Shown here in pieces: positions 16,751-23,971 of a DNA stretch of 34,790 bases. This DNA comes from DAOUMU01 sp034409055 (lineage in GTDB: Bacteria > Chloroflexota > Anaerolineae > 4572-78 > J111): positions 1 to 34,790 of the forward strand of contig DAOUMU010000141.1 in assembly GCA_034409055.1 (NCBI GenBank), read 5' to 3'. The notes beneath the pieces are model-generated. The model was not told the origin of the DNA, searched no databases, and was given only the letters and a program-made list of their open reading frames with translations. The translations under genes were made by a program, and so were the position numbers. Numbering within the stretch: the stretch's first letter is position 1; each line of letters starts with the position of its first letter.

Positions 16751-19087
16751 ATGGCTCGCCCTGTTGTTTGCATTTTTTATAGCCAAGAAGACGAAAAAGA
16801 GAAAAACAAGTTATTATCTCACCTCGGTGTTTTACAAGATGCCGGTTTAATTGACCTATGGAGTGACGACCGGATTGGGGCAGGTGTCGATTGGGAAGCA
16901 GAAATCAGTCAAGCGGTCGCTCAAGCCAGAGTCGCTATTCTGCTCATCAGTGCCAATTTTCTCACTTCGGACTTTATTCTTGGCAAAGTGGTGCCCACTC
17001 TTCTTAAACGCCGCGAAAGTGAAGGGCTCATTGTTTTTCCCGTTATTGCCAAAGCCTGCGCCTGGCGAACCGTTGATTGGTTAACTAAAATGAATGTCAG
17101 GCCCAAAAATAGAAAGCCCGTTTGGAGCGATGCAGGCAGTCACGTTGATGAAGATTTGGCTTCCATTGCCGAAGAGGTGGCAGCCACTATAAAAAAAGAG
17201 AAGTATGATGTCGTAACAACACCCGCTCCTCCTGAGATGGGTTTCATTGAATTCATGCGCACACGTTTCTGGGCTGTAGCTGCCTGGGGCACTATTCTTC
17301 TATTGACTGTGCTGGTCTTTTTCACGATGTTTCTACATCAACCAACACCGGATACGAATCCATCACCCGTCCCGCCAACCACGAACAGTATCTCAAGCGG
17401 GGCCGTGCCTCAACCAACACTAGATACCAATCCATCACCCCTCTCTCCGACCATCACTCATATGTCGAGCGAGGCTATGCCTCAACCAACACCAGACCTC
17501 GAACCTTTTCCAGAGAATAAGCTAGGTGTTGCAATTGCTGACTTTGGTGAAGGAACCGATTTCAAGGAATCGAGTAAAGGCAAGGATGTATCTGAGGCCT
17601 TTTATCGAGGGCTGAGTGATCAAGTCCGACAAACTGGCCTCAACCAAGTTGTTATCAGGCAACTGAAGGCAACCATTCATAGTGAGGCAGAGGCAAAGGA
17701 ATTCGGTCACGAACTACAAGCCACAATTGTGATCTGGGGTCGTCTGGGCAGCGACGATTCTTTATTTCCAAACTTTACCTTGCTCAGAGTGTTAGAAATA
17801 GCCGGGAGTCTGGAACAGCCCGAGCTAAGCACTTACTACACTCCCCTGAGCGGTCAAACCGTAGAGTTAGGAGAAGAATTGTCCGTCCGGACCTCAGTGT
17901 TGACAGCCTTTGCCATCGGCCTGATTCACATGGCAGACCGTGACTATGAAAAGGCTGTAAGGGCATTTGATAGAGCCATCAGTTTGGCAGAAGAAAGTTC
18001 TGGCGCTGATGTTCTCTATGATTACCGGGGGCGAAGTCATATTGGGCTATGGAAATTCGAGGCAGCCCTTGAAGATTTTCAGCATGCGCTCACTCTGAAC
18101 CCAAATAACCCGAGCCTTTATGTCGATATTGGGAACATTTTCTACCACCAACAAGACTGGCCGCAAGCTGTCGCAATGTACCAGCAGGCTCTAGATATCC
18201 GACCCGACTATGTCAGAGCCTATCAAGGCTTAGGTGCAACCAGTGCCATCCAGGGTAATTACCAGCAAGCCATTCAATACTACAAACAAGCCATTGCCTT
18301 GAAAGAGGATTACGCGCTTGCCTATTGCAGCCTGGGAGGTGCCCATCACCGGCTTGGTAATCAAGAAGAAGCAGTGACAGCCCTTGAAAAATGTCTAAAA
18401 TTTGTCGGTGCCAACGAAGCGTTGAAAACTGCTGCAGAACGAAATCTATCAATAATCAAGCAGCTATTAACCGTCACTCCTACCTTTACTTTTACTCCCT
18501 CCCCAACACCGACTGCAACTCATACACCTACTTTGACCCCAACGTCAACGGCAACCCCTACATTCACACCAGTTCATTTGGCAACGCCAATAGTCATTTT
18601 GTCCACTAATACGCCTACTCCAACATCTATTCCCACTTCGACACCCACGCTGACGCCGACAGCAACGTCTATCCCATATCCATCCCCTCAGCTAAAATAT
18701 CCCTCCGACGGAATAATCACTGTAGGCCGATTTATCAGATTTGAATGGAGCTGGGAAGGCACGCTTGGGCCAGACGAATACTTTGACCTCAAAATCCGTC
18801 CTCACAGCGATCCGAACAGTATATTTGTGGACTGGAGCAAAGAGCCAGCCTACATCCTCGACGGGCTGGCCTGGCGTCTTGAAGAAAGCAAGACCTATGT
18901 TTGGACGATTCAAGTGATCCAAGGACATTACGAGGGGGAAACGAAGGTCCTTGATGGCTATCTCAGTCCCGAAAGCGAAGGATTTGTTATCCATCGCGGA
19001 ACTGAGCACCCGGACCCAATTGATCCAAGCGGTGAAGGTAGTGGTGGTGGTGGTGGTGGTAGTAGTATTGGTGATTTAGGAGATTAG
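16751..19087 (+). CDS. Membrane TIR protein with TolB-N-like, TPR and FN3-like parts
   Basis: A 778-residue protein. Residues 1-147 are a TIR_2 domain (FYSQEDE, VDWEAEI, LLISANFLTSDF, FPVIAKAC, RPKNRKPV). One membrane helix follows at 173-195, with Arg170 and Arg172 on the N side, so the TIR should be cytoplasmic. Outside would lie a Pro/Thr linker with a 72-base tandem repeat, a domain like TolB-N (LGVAIADF ... ATIVIWGRL, about 258-345), about five TPR units (about 395-570), a Thr/Pro stalk, an FN3-like domain (FEWSWEGTL ... YVWTIQVI) and a Gly-rich tail. At the position where TIR NADases usually carry the catalytic Glu (SDF....E.P) this protein has Val80. ATG 16751 is the only sensible start, with a weak ribosome site. 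The domains are clear except the TolB-N and FN3 calls; the role as receptor or defence protein is inferred. Confidence 0.87.
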   Translation: MARPVVCIFYSQEDEKEKNKLLSHLGVLQDAGLIDLWSDDRIGAGVDWEAEISQAVAQARVAILLISANFLTSDFILGKVVPTLLKRRESEGLIVFPVIAKACAWRTVDWLTKMNVRPKNRKPVWSDAGSHVDEDLASIAEEVAATIKKEKYDVVTTPAPPEMGFIEFMRTRFWAVAAWGTILLLTVLVFFTMFLHQPTPDTNPSPVPPTTNSISSGAVPQPTLDTNPSPLSPTITHMSSEAMPQPTPDLEPFPENKLGVAIADFGEGTDFKESSKGKDVSEAFYRGLSDQVRQTGLNQVVIRQLKATIHSEAEAKEFGHELQATIVIWGRLGSDDSLFPNFTLLRVLEIAGSLEQPELSTYYTPLSGQTVELGEELSVRTSVLTAFAIGLIHMADRDYEKAVRAFDRAISLAEESSGADVLYDYRGRSHIGLWKFEAALEDFQHALTLNPNNPSLYVDIGNIFYHQQDWPQAVAMYQQALDIRPDYVRAYQGLGATSAIQGNYQQAIQYYKQAIALKEDYALAYCSLGGAHHRLGNQEEAVTALEKCLKFVGANEALKTAAERNLSIIKQLLTVTPTFTFTPSPTPTATHTPTLTPTSTATPTFTPVHLATPIVILSTNTPTPTSIPTSTPTLTPTATSIPYPSPQLKYPSDGIITVGRFIRFEWSWEGTLGPDEYFDLKIRPHSDPNSIFVDWSKEPAYILDGLAWRLEESKTYVWTIQVIQGHYEGETKVLDGYLSPESEGFVIHRGTEHPDPIDPSGEGSGGGGGGSSIGDLGD
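17339..17510 (+). repeat. 72-base imperfect tandem repeat in the TIR gene
   Basis: The word CAACCAACAC recurs at 17339, 17411 and 17483, spaced exactly 72 bases. Each full unit encodes 24 residues beginning QPTPDTNPSP or a variant. The third unit is partial. It forms the linker between the membrane helix and the next domain. Confidence 0.85.
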
Positions 19088-19138
19088 AGTAGCAAAGTCA
19101 TAACCAAACTGTTAGAATCGCTCAACAATCCGTTCCTC

Positions 19139-19178
19139 CGCTCCCCTGCCCCCCTGCTCCCTTGCCCCCCCGCCGCCT
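19139..19178 (+). repeat. C-rich heptamer tract upstream of second GT39 gene
   Basis: A run of TCCCCTG-like units with very strong C bias on this strand. It contains the 17-base word shared with 12820-12836 and overlaps the predicted -35 box of the next gene. Confidence 0.6.
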
Positions 19179-19190
19179 TCGTGGTAGCAT
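19162..19190 (+). promoter_or_regulatory. Extended -10 promoter giving a near-leaderless GT39 mRNA
   Basis: TTGCCC (19162-19167), 17 bases, then TAGCAT (19185-19190) with TG at 19182-19183. The start site would be near 19197, two bases before GTG 19199. A further TG-t-TAGAAT at 19110-19118 could be an additional upstream promoter. Confidence 0.55.
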
Positions 19191-19198
19191 GCGCCCTC

Positions 19199-21325
19199 GT
19201 GAACAAATACCGCTTCTGGCTATTGCTTTTTATCTTAATCGCCCTGGCTCTGCGCCTGTACAACCTGACCTACCACAGCTTCTGGTTTGACGAGGCCATC
19301 AGTGTCCATTGGGCCAGGCAAACCGTCCCCCGTATCCTGGAGGTCGGTTTCACCCTGGTGGAAGACCGCCTGCCACCGCTTTACTACCTGATGCTCAAAG
19401 GTTGGGCTGCCCTTTTTGGCTTCAGCGAGGTCAGTGTGCGCGGCCTGTCCGTTGTATTTGGCGTGTTGCTGGTACCGGTCGTGGCCAACATTGCTGCCAC
19501 CCTCTTCAACCGGCGTGTCGCTCTCAGCACCGCTCTCCTGGTTGCCTTCAATCCTTTCCTCGTCTGGTACGCCCAGGAAGCCCGCATGTACGCACCAGCC
19601 GTCTTCTTCAGCACGCTCGCCGTCTGGGCTTTTCTGGGAATCTGCGAATGGGCGAATGGCGAATGGGCGAATGGCGAATCTGCGAATGGCGAATACCCTA
19701 CCGGGCACAGGTGGACGAATGGCGAACGACGAACCACATTGGATGACACGCAACACGCAACACGCAACACGCAACACGCAACACGCTCCCCGCTCCTCGC
19801 TCCTCGCTCCCCACTCCCCGCTTCACTCTTTCTCGCCTTATTCACCCTGGCCGCCATCGCTGGCCTCTACAGCCATCTCTACACGGGCTTTCTACTGCCG
19901 GCTCTGGGATTGTGGCTGATCGTCAGCTTTCCGCGCACCAGGCGGCTCTGGCTGCGCTTTGCTTTGAGTGGTTTGGTCATTACCATCGCCTTCGCCCCCC
20001 TGGCCATAGCCACCTGGCGCTTCTCCGGCGAAGCTGTCTCCGGCGACCCTTTCAGCGGCATCCATCAGCGGGCCTGGTGGTTACTACAAGCCTTCACCAT
20101 CTGGAAAGCACCCCTTCCCTCCATTCTCCGTGTGGCTATACCCATCATCATCGCCTTATTTGCCCTCGCCGCTTACCTCAAGTCACAAAATAAACAACCC
20201 ACAACCCACAAACCAAATCCCAAATCCCCAATCCCACAACCCCAATCCTCTATCCCCTATCCTCTGCTCCTGACCACCCTCCTCCTCATCACCCCCTTTG
20301 CCATCGCCAACCTCCTCCTCTTTCGCAACTATCTGGCCTTCTTCGGCGAGCGTTACTTCATTGTGATGATTCCCTGGCTGTTACTGTTAGCCGCCGTTGG
20401 CGCGGATAACCTGAGCCAATGGGCGGAGAAGCGATTTGCGATTTACGCTTTACGCTTTACGATTTGCGATTTGCGCCTCTCTTACGCTCTTCCCTTTATT
20501 CTGCTCTTCGTTCTCACTACCCTGCCCCTGCCCGGCCAATGGAGCCTTGCGGCGGCTAAGGAAGCCTGGCGGCAAAGTGTGGCCTATCTGGCCAAGTACG
20601 CCAGGCCCAGCCACGGCATCCTTATCCATCCCGATTGGGTCCGTTATCCCTTTCAGTTTTATTTTCAAGGTCCGGGCCAAACCTACGCCGCCTTTAGCAC
20701 TGTTACGCCAGAGACCGCCTTAGACGGCCCCTTACAAGGCGTGGTCGGCGATCATCCGGTCATCTGGCTGATCCAGTCTCACCTGGATGGTCCCGATCCC
20801 AACCACCTGGTAGAGCAGTGGTTTGCTGCCCGCTATCCCCTGGTTACTGCTTTATACCCGCCCGGTATCATTCTGAAAGGCTACGCACCCGGCTATCAAC
20901 TGGATACCCTGCCCCCCGAAGCTACCCCGACCGATATCCGCTTTGACAACGGCCTGCATTTAATCGGTTACCAGGCCGACCGGCTGGCCTCGGCCACCGA
21001 CGCACTCTTTCACCCCCCCTCCGGCTGGGTGCATGTCATCCTGTACTGGACCGCTACCCAGCCGGTTACCGCCGAGGCCATGCCCTTTGTCCATCTCGTC
21101 GGACCGGAAGGAATCTGGGGAGCCAGTCTGGAGCGGGCCAACGATGCGCTGAAGCTGTACCCTCCCAGCCGATGGCTACCAGCATCGACCAATCAGACTG
21201 TTATTGTCCGCCACGATGTGGACGTCAACCTCAATCCGGCCGCGCCACCCGGCACCTATCAGTTGTGGGTTGGTTTGTTTGGGGACGAGACACAATATCC
21301 GCTGGCTGAAGTTGAAATTCGCTGA
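19199..21325 (+). CDS. GT39-type membrane glycosyltransferase, paralogue of the 12.5-kb gene
   Basis: A 708-residue polytopic protein of the ArnT/PMT (GT-C) type. The first-loop signature WFDEA (Asp31, Glu32), then RLPPLYYLML and YAQEARMYAP, match the 12499 protein at the same spacing. After about ten helices there is one extracytoplasmic beta-sandwich (LIGYQADRL ... VILYWTATQP ... GTYQLWVGLF), where the paralogue has three. GTG 19199 is preferred over GTG 19181, because the alignment with the paralogue begins there and the DNA just before it fits a -10 box. Heptamer repeats interrupt the loops in frame (19641-19726, 19751-19829, 20185-20270, 20431-20475), giving peptides such as TQHATRNTQHATR. 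It is probably involved in surface glycan or protein glycosylation; the substrate is unknown. Confidence 0.87.
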   Translation: MNKYRFWLLLFILIALALRLYNLTYHSFWFDEAISVHWARQTVPRILEVGFTLVEDRLPPLYYLMLKGWAALFGFSEVSVRGLSVVFGVLLVPVVANIAATLFNRRVALSTALLVAFNPFLVWYAQEARMYAPAVFFSTLAVWAFLGICEWANGEWANGESANGEYPTGHRWTNGERRTTLDDTQHATRNTQHATRSPLLAPRSPLPASLFLALFTLAAIAGLYSHLYTGFLLPALGLWLIVSFPRTRRLWLRFALSGLVITIAFAPLAIATWRFSGEAVSGDPFSGIHQRAWWLLQAFTIWKAPLPSILRVAIPIIIALFALAAYLKSQNKQPTTHKPNPKSPIPQPQSSIPYPLLLTTLLLITPFAIANLLLFRNYLAFFGERYFIVMIPWLLLLAAVGADNLSQWAEKRFAIYALRFTICDLRLSYALPFILLFVLTTLPLPGQWSLAAAKEAWRQSVAYLAKYARPSHGILIHPDWVRYPFQFYFQGPGQTYAAFSTVTPETALDGPLQGVVGDHPVIWLIQSHLDGPDPNHLVEQWFAARYPLVTALYPPGIILKGYAPGYQLDTLPPEATPTDIRFDNGLHLIGYQADRLASATDALFHPPSGWVHVILYWTATQPVTAEAMPFVHLVGPEGIWGASLERANDALKLYPPSRWLPASTNQTVIVRHDVDVNLNPAAPPGTYQLWVGLFGDETQYPLAEVEIR
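19641..19726 (+). repeat. In-gene repeat, GCGAATG units plus a 48-base block
   Basis: GCGAATG/GGCGAATG units are followed by a 48-base block (19679-19726) whose reverse complement matches 22830-22877 at 46 of 48 positions. It is translated in frame in the GT39 protein as ANGEWANGESANGE and YPTGHRWTNGE. Confidence 0.9.
19751..19829 (+). repeat. In-gene heptamer repeats, CAACACG x5 then CGCTCCT
   Basis: Five perfect copies of CAACACG (19751-19785) are followed by CGCTCCT/CGCTCCC units. Since 7 is not a multiple of 3, three copies make one 21-base period, and the protein shows a seven-residue repeat (TQHATRN). Confidence 0.9.
20185..20270 (+). repeat. In-gene heptamer-like repeats, CCCACAA and CCCAAAT
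   Basis: Degenerate units CCCACAA, CCCAAAT and CCCAATC run through a polar loop of the GT39 protein (QPTTHKPNPKSPIPQPQ). Confidence 0.7.
20431..20475 (+). repeat. In-gene heptamer repeats, GATTTGC and TTTACGC
   Basis: GATTTGC and TTTACGC units are interleaved in near mirror order, encoding FAIYALRFTICDLRL in a loop of the GT39 protein. Confidence 0.75.
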
Positions 21326-21448
21326 TCTTGAGTTTATTTTTGATCTTGCGTTCTATACAAAATGCGACTATTATCTTCCGGCAATCATCTTGCAGCCAAA
21401 AAAGGGGTTATCACGAGTGTTGAGACACCACCAATGATAAAAATATCC

Positions 21449-21474
21449 GTAGGACAAACTTAAGTTTGTCCTAC
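21449..21474. repeat. Perfect 26-base palindrome
   Basis: The sequence from GTAGGACAAACTT to its exact mirror is a perfect 13+13 inverted repeat centred on CTTAAG. It lies 25 bases before the lipoprotein start codon. It could be an operator, a transcript hairpin, or a short mobile palindrome; there is no T run for a terminator. Confidence 0.7.
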
Positions 21475-21498
21475 AAGGTCTATTTACAAAGGATATTT

Positions 21499-22743
21499 AT
21501 GCCTAAAAATCTCAATAAATTTTGCCAAATTGCCTGCCTCGTTGCGCTGACTTTTATACTCTCTGGCCTGGTGGCTTGTACCCTTCGGCCCTTGTTGTCG
21601 GATGTCAGTGTCAATCCGCAAACTATCACCCCCAACGCTGACGGCCTGACCGATGTTACCCGGCTTAGCTATCAGTTGTCACGCTCGGCCAACCTGTCGA
21701 TTTACCTGGTGGACGACGAGGGACAACGTCATTATTTTAGACGGGACCGGCGCCGGTCTGCCGGGGATTACCGGGTAGATTTTGGTGGTGTGATCGATGG
21801 CGCTATGTTACCCGATGGGCTGTATACCTGGGTGGTCGAGGCCGTGGCCGACGATGGGGAAACGGCCAGCCAACAGGGCAGCCTGATCATCGCGGAGGCC
21901 GACACCGAAAAGCCGGAATTGCAGGGTTTTAGCGTCTACCCGCAAATTTTTACGCCGAACCGGGATGGCATTGACGACCGGGTAGACATTAACTATTATC
22001 TGACCAAGGAAGCCGAGGTCACTGTTTACCTGATTGGACCGGATGGTGAAACGCGCTACCCCATCGCCGAGGTAGAGCGGGACATCAAACCCGGCCAGCC
22101 CGGCTTTCATACGTACGATTACGAGGGCGGTGTTGACCTGGGCGCAGACCCGCCCCCCGATGGCCTTTATACGGTCTATGCCGAAGCCGTGGACCGGGTA
22201 GGCAATCGCACCATCATGACCAGTACCTTGACCATTGCCGAAGGCGGCGTGCCCCGGGCCGATATTGTTTCGGCCGAGGTGGATTTTTATAACCCTGAAA
22301 CCGGTGACAAAGTTGTGCCCCTGGGCCAGACCCTGGCCTTTACCCTGACCGTTGAAAATTTTGGCAGCGTGCCTATTCGCACCACCGGTCCCGGTTCCGG
22401 GGTGCATTACCGTAGTGATGAAAACTTTAATACCAAAGGATTCTACGAATCTTCCGGCACCTGGCGAGTCGGTATTGATTACGAAGGGAATCCCAGTTAC
22501 GCCTACCCCTACCGTTGGGCGGTCGGTAACCTGGCTGAGTTAGAGCAACGGGTTATTAACGACAATACCGAGTATTATCTCATACCCGGTCAGCGGGCTG
22601 TGGTCACCGGCTCTATCCAGATTATCGATGCGCCGGCCAATAAAGATCGGATTAATTTCTGGGCCGGTCTCATCCACGAACATGTACAGATTGATGTTTT
22701 TAATGATCATGTCGACCCACAACCGATTGTTATTGGCTTCTGA
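21499..22743 (+). CDS. Lipoprotein with two FlgD-like Ig domains
   Basis: A 414-residue exported lipoprotein. The N-terminus has Lys residues, a hydrophobic run and the lipobox LVAC with Cys27 as the lipid site. Two similar modules follow, each starting (V/F)SV.PQ..TPN.DG and ending in PDGLYT; this is the FlgD/gliding-motility type Ig fold. The C-terminal part (VDFYNPETGDKVVPLGQTL ... FTLTVENFGSVPI) resembles a CARDB-like adhesion module. ATG 21499 is chosen: AAAGGA (21488-21493) sits five bases upstream and the signal peptide begins right there; the longer frame from TTG 21466 would run through the palindrome. It stands between two glycosyltransferase genes, so an envelope or surface-polymer role is likely. 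No enzymatic motif is visible. Confidence 0.85.
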   Translation: MPKNLNKFCQIACLVALTFILSGLVACTLRPLLSDVSVNPQTITPNADGLTDVTRLSYQLSRSANLSIYLVDDEGQRHYFRRDRRRSAGDYRVDFGGVIDGAMLPDGLYTWVVEAVADDGETASQQGSLIIAEADTEKPELQGFSVYPQIFTPNRDGIDDRVDINYYLTKEAEVTVYLIGPDGETRYPIAEVERDIKPGQPGFHTYDYEGGVDLGADPPPDGLYTVYAEAVDRVGNRTIMTSTLTIAEGGVPRADIVSAEVDFYNPETGDKVVPLGQTLAFTLTVENFGSVPIRTTGPGSGVHYRSDENFNTKGFYESSGTWRVGIDYEGNPSYAYPYRWAVGNLAELEQRVINDNTEYYLIPGQRAVVTGSIQIIDAPANKDRINFWAGLIHEHVQIDVFNDHVDPQPIVIGF

Positions 22744-22755
22744 GGAAATCAGCGA

Positions 22756-22969
22756 ATGATGAATGATGAATTTCCTGTTCCCCATACTTGCCCTGTGGAT
22801 TTGCTATTCGCTGACACTTACCCTGTGGGTTCGCCATTCGCCCACCTGTGCCCGGTAGGGTATTTGCCATTCGCAGACCTGTGCCCGGTAGGGTATTCGC
22901 CACACTTGCCCTGTGGGTTCGCCTATTCGCAGATTCGCCATTCGTAGATTCGCCATTCGCCCATTCCCT
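22756..22969 (+). repeat. Dense repeat block upstream of GT2 gene
   Basis: The 226-bp spacer is almost wholly made of three interleaved words: TTCGCCATTCG, CTTGCCCTGTGGGTTCGCC and CTGTGCCCGGTAGGGTATT. The block 22830-22877 is the inverted copy of 19679-19726. No ORF here is credible; the in-frame extension of the GT2 gene through it reads RRFAIRRFAIRPF, which is repeat translation. Confidence 0.85.
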
Positions 22970-23971
22970 ATGACAAACCTGGCCATCATTATTGTTAACT
23001 GGAATGTACGGGATATGCTGGCGGCCTGCTTGCGCACGGTGCAAGCCGACCTCGTCGCTAGCAATCTGGTCGGTCAAATCTGGGTGGTTGACAACGCCTC
23101 GACTGATGGCTCTGTGGCCATGCTCCGCCGTGATTTTCCCGAGGTGCAACTTATTGTCAGTGATAAGAACCTGGGCTTTGCCGGGGGGAACAATGCGGCT
23201 CTACGTGCCATAGGATTTGTCGGCAGTGCAGGGACGGTTGGACAACAGGCTGGTCTGCCAGAGGTGGTGTTGCTCCTCAACCCCGATACCGAACTACATC
23301 CCGGCGCGCTATCGGCCCTGTTTAGCTTTCTGAAAAACAATCCGGAAGCCGGCGTGGTCGGGGCGCGGCTCGTTTATGGTGATGGCTCTTTTCAACACAG
23401 CGTTTTTGCCTTTCCCGGCCTGTGGCAATTGGCCATTGATTTGCTGCCCTGTCCAGGACGCTTGGTCGAGTCCCGGCTGAACGGGCGCTACCCCCACTCA
23501 CTTTATGAACGGGGTCAACCCTTTAGGGTGGACCATCCTTTAGGGGCAGCCATGGGTGTGCGGCGAGAAGCCATTGAGCAGGTGGGCTTGTTGGATGAGC
23601 GATACCATATGTATGTCGAGGAGATTGACTGGTGCAAGCGGATCGTTGCCGCCGGCTGGGAAGCCTACTGCGTGCCTGCGGCCAGGGTGACCCATTTCGG
23701 CGGGCAGAGTACCGGCCAAATACAGACCGGTAGTTTTCTCAATCTGTGGACCAGTCGTTATCAATTTTATCGCAAACATTGCTCTCCTCTCAAGGTTTGG
23801 CTGGCAGCGCGGATTGTTCAAGTGGGTATGCATCGCCGGGCTGCCCAGGATGTTGAAGCCGCCGGTCGAGGTGAGTTATCCCAGGCCGAACTGGCAGAAC
23901 GGCTGCACCTTTACGAAAAGGTGGTCAACATCTGGCAAGGAAAGGAGTCAATACTCAGACAAAATGGTTAA
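22970..23971 (+). CDS. GT2 family glycosyltransferase (rhamnosyltransferase-like)
   Basis: A 333-residue GT-A fold enzyme of the WbbL/rhamnosyltransferase type, which adds a sugar from a nucleotide donor to a growing surface glycan in the cytoplasm. Motifs: AIIIVNWN at the start, VVDNASTDGS (Asp41), LLNPDTE (Asp106, metal/UDP region), HPLGAAMGVRR and the acceptor-side ERYHMYVEEIDWCKR with the catalytic ED region. There is no membrane helix. The start was moved to ATG 22970, because residues before it come from the heptamer-type repeat block and no family member begins there. It overlaps the next glycosyltransferase by eight bases, so the two are translated together. The donor sugar cannot be told from sequence. 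Confidence 0.92.
   Translation: MTNLAIIIVNWNVRDMLAACLRTVQADLVASNLVGQIWVVDNASTDGSVAMLRRDFPEVQLIVSDKNLGFAGGNNAALRAIGFVGSAGTVGQQAGLPEVVLLLNPDTELHPGALSALFSFLKNNPEAGVVGARLVYGDGSFQHSVFAFPGLWQLAIDLLPCPGRLVESRLNGRYPHSLYERGQPFRVDHPLGAAMGVRREAIEQVGLLDERYHMYVEEIDWCKRIVAAGWEAYCVPAARVTHFGGQSTGQIQTGSFLNLWTSRYQFYRKHCSPLKVWLAARIVQVGMHRRAAQDVEAAGRGELSQAELAERLHLYEKVVNIWQGKESILRQNG

Noticed and set aside
21808..22407. 199-codon ORF on the minus strand
   Set aside because: Antisense to the lipoprotein Ig domains; no motif and no ribosome site.
19641..22969. Possible CRISPR arrays
   Set aside because: The repeats are 7-8 bases or mixed words without regular unique spacers of 30-40 bases, and no cas gene is near.
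22913..22969. N-terminal extension of the GT2 protein (RRFAIRRFAIRPF)
   Set aside because: It is translation of the repeat block; the family starts at ATG 22970.
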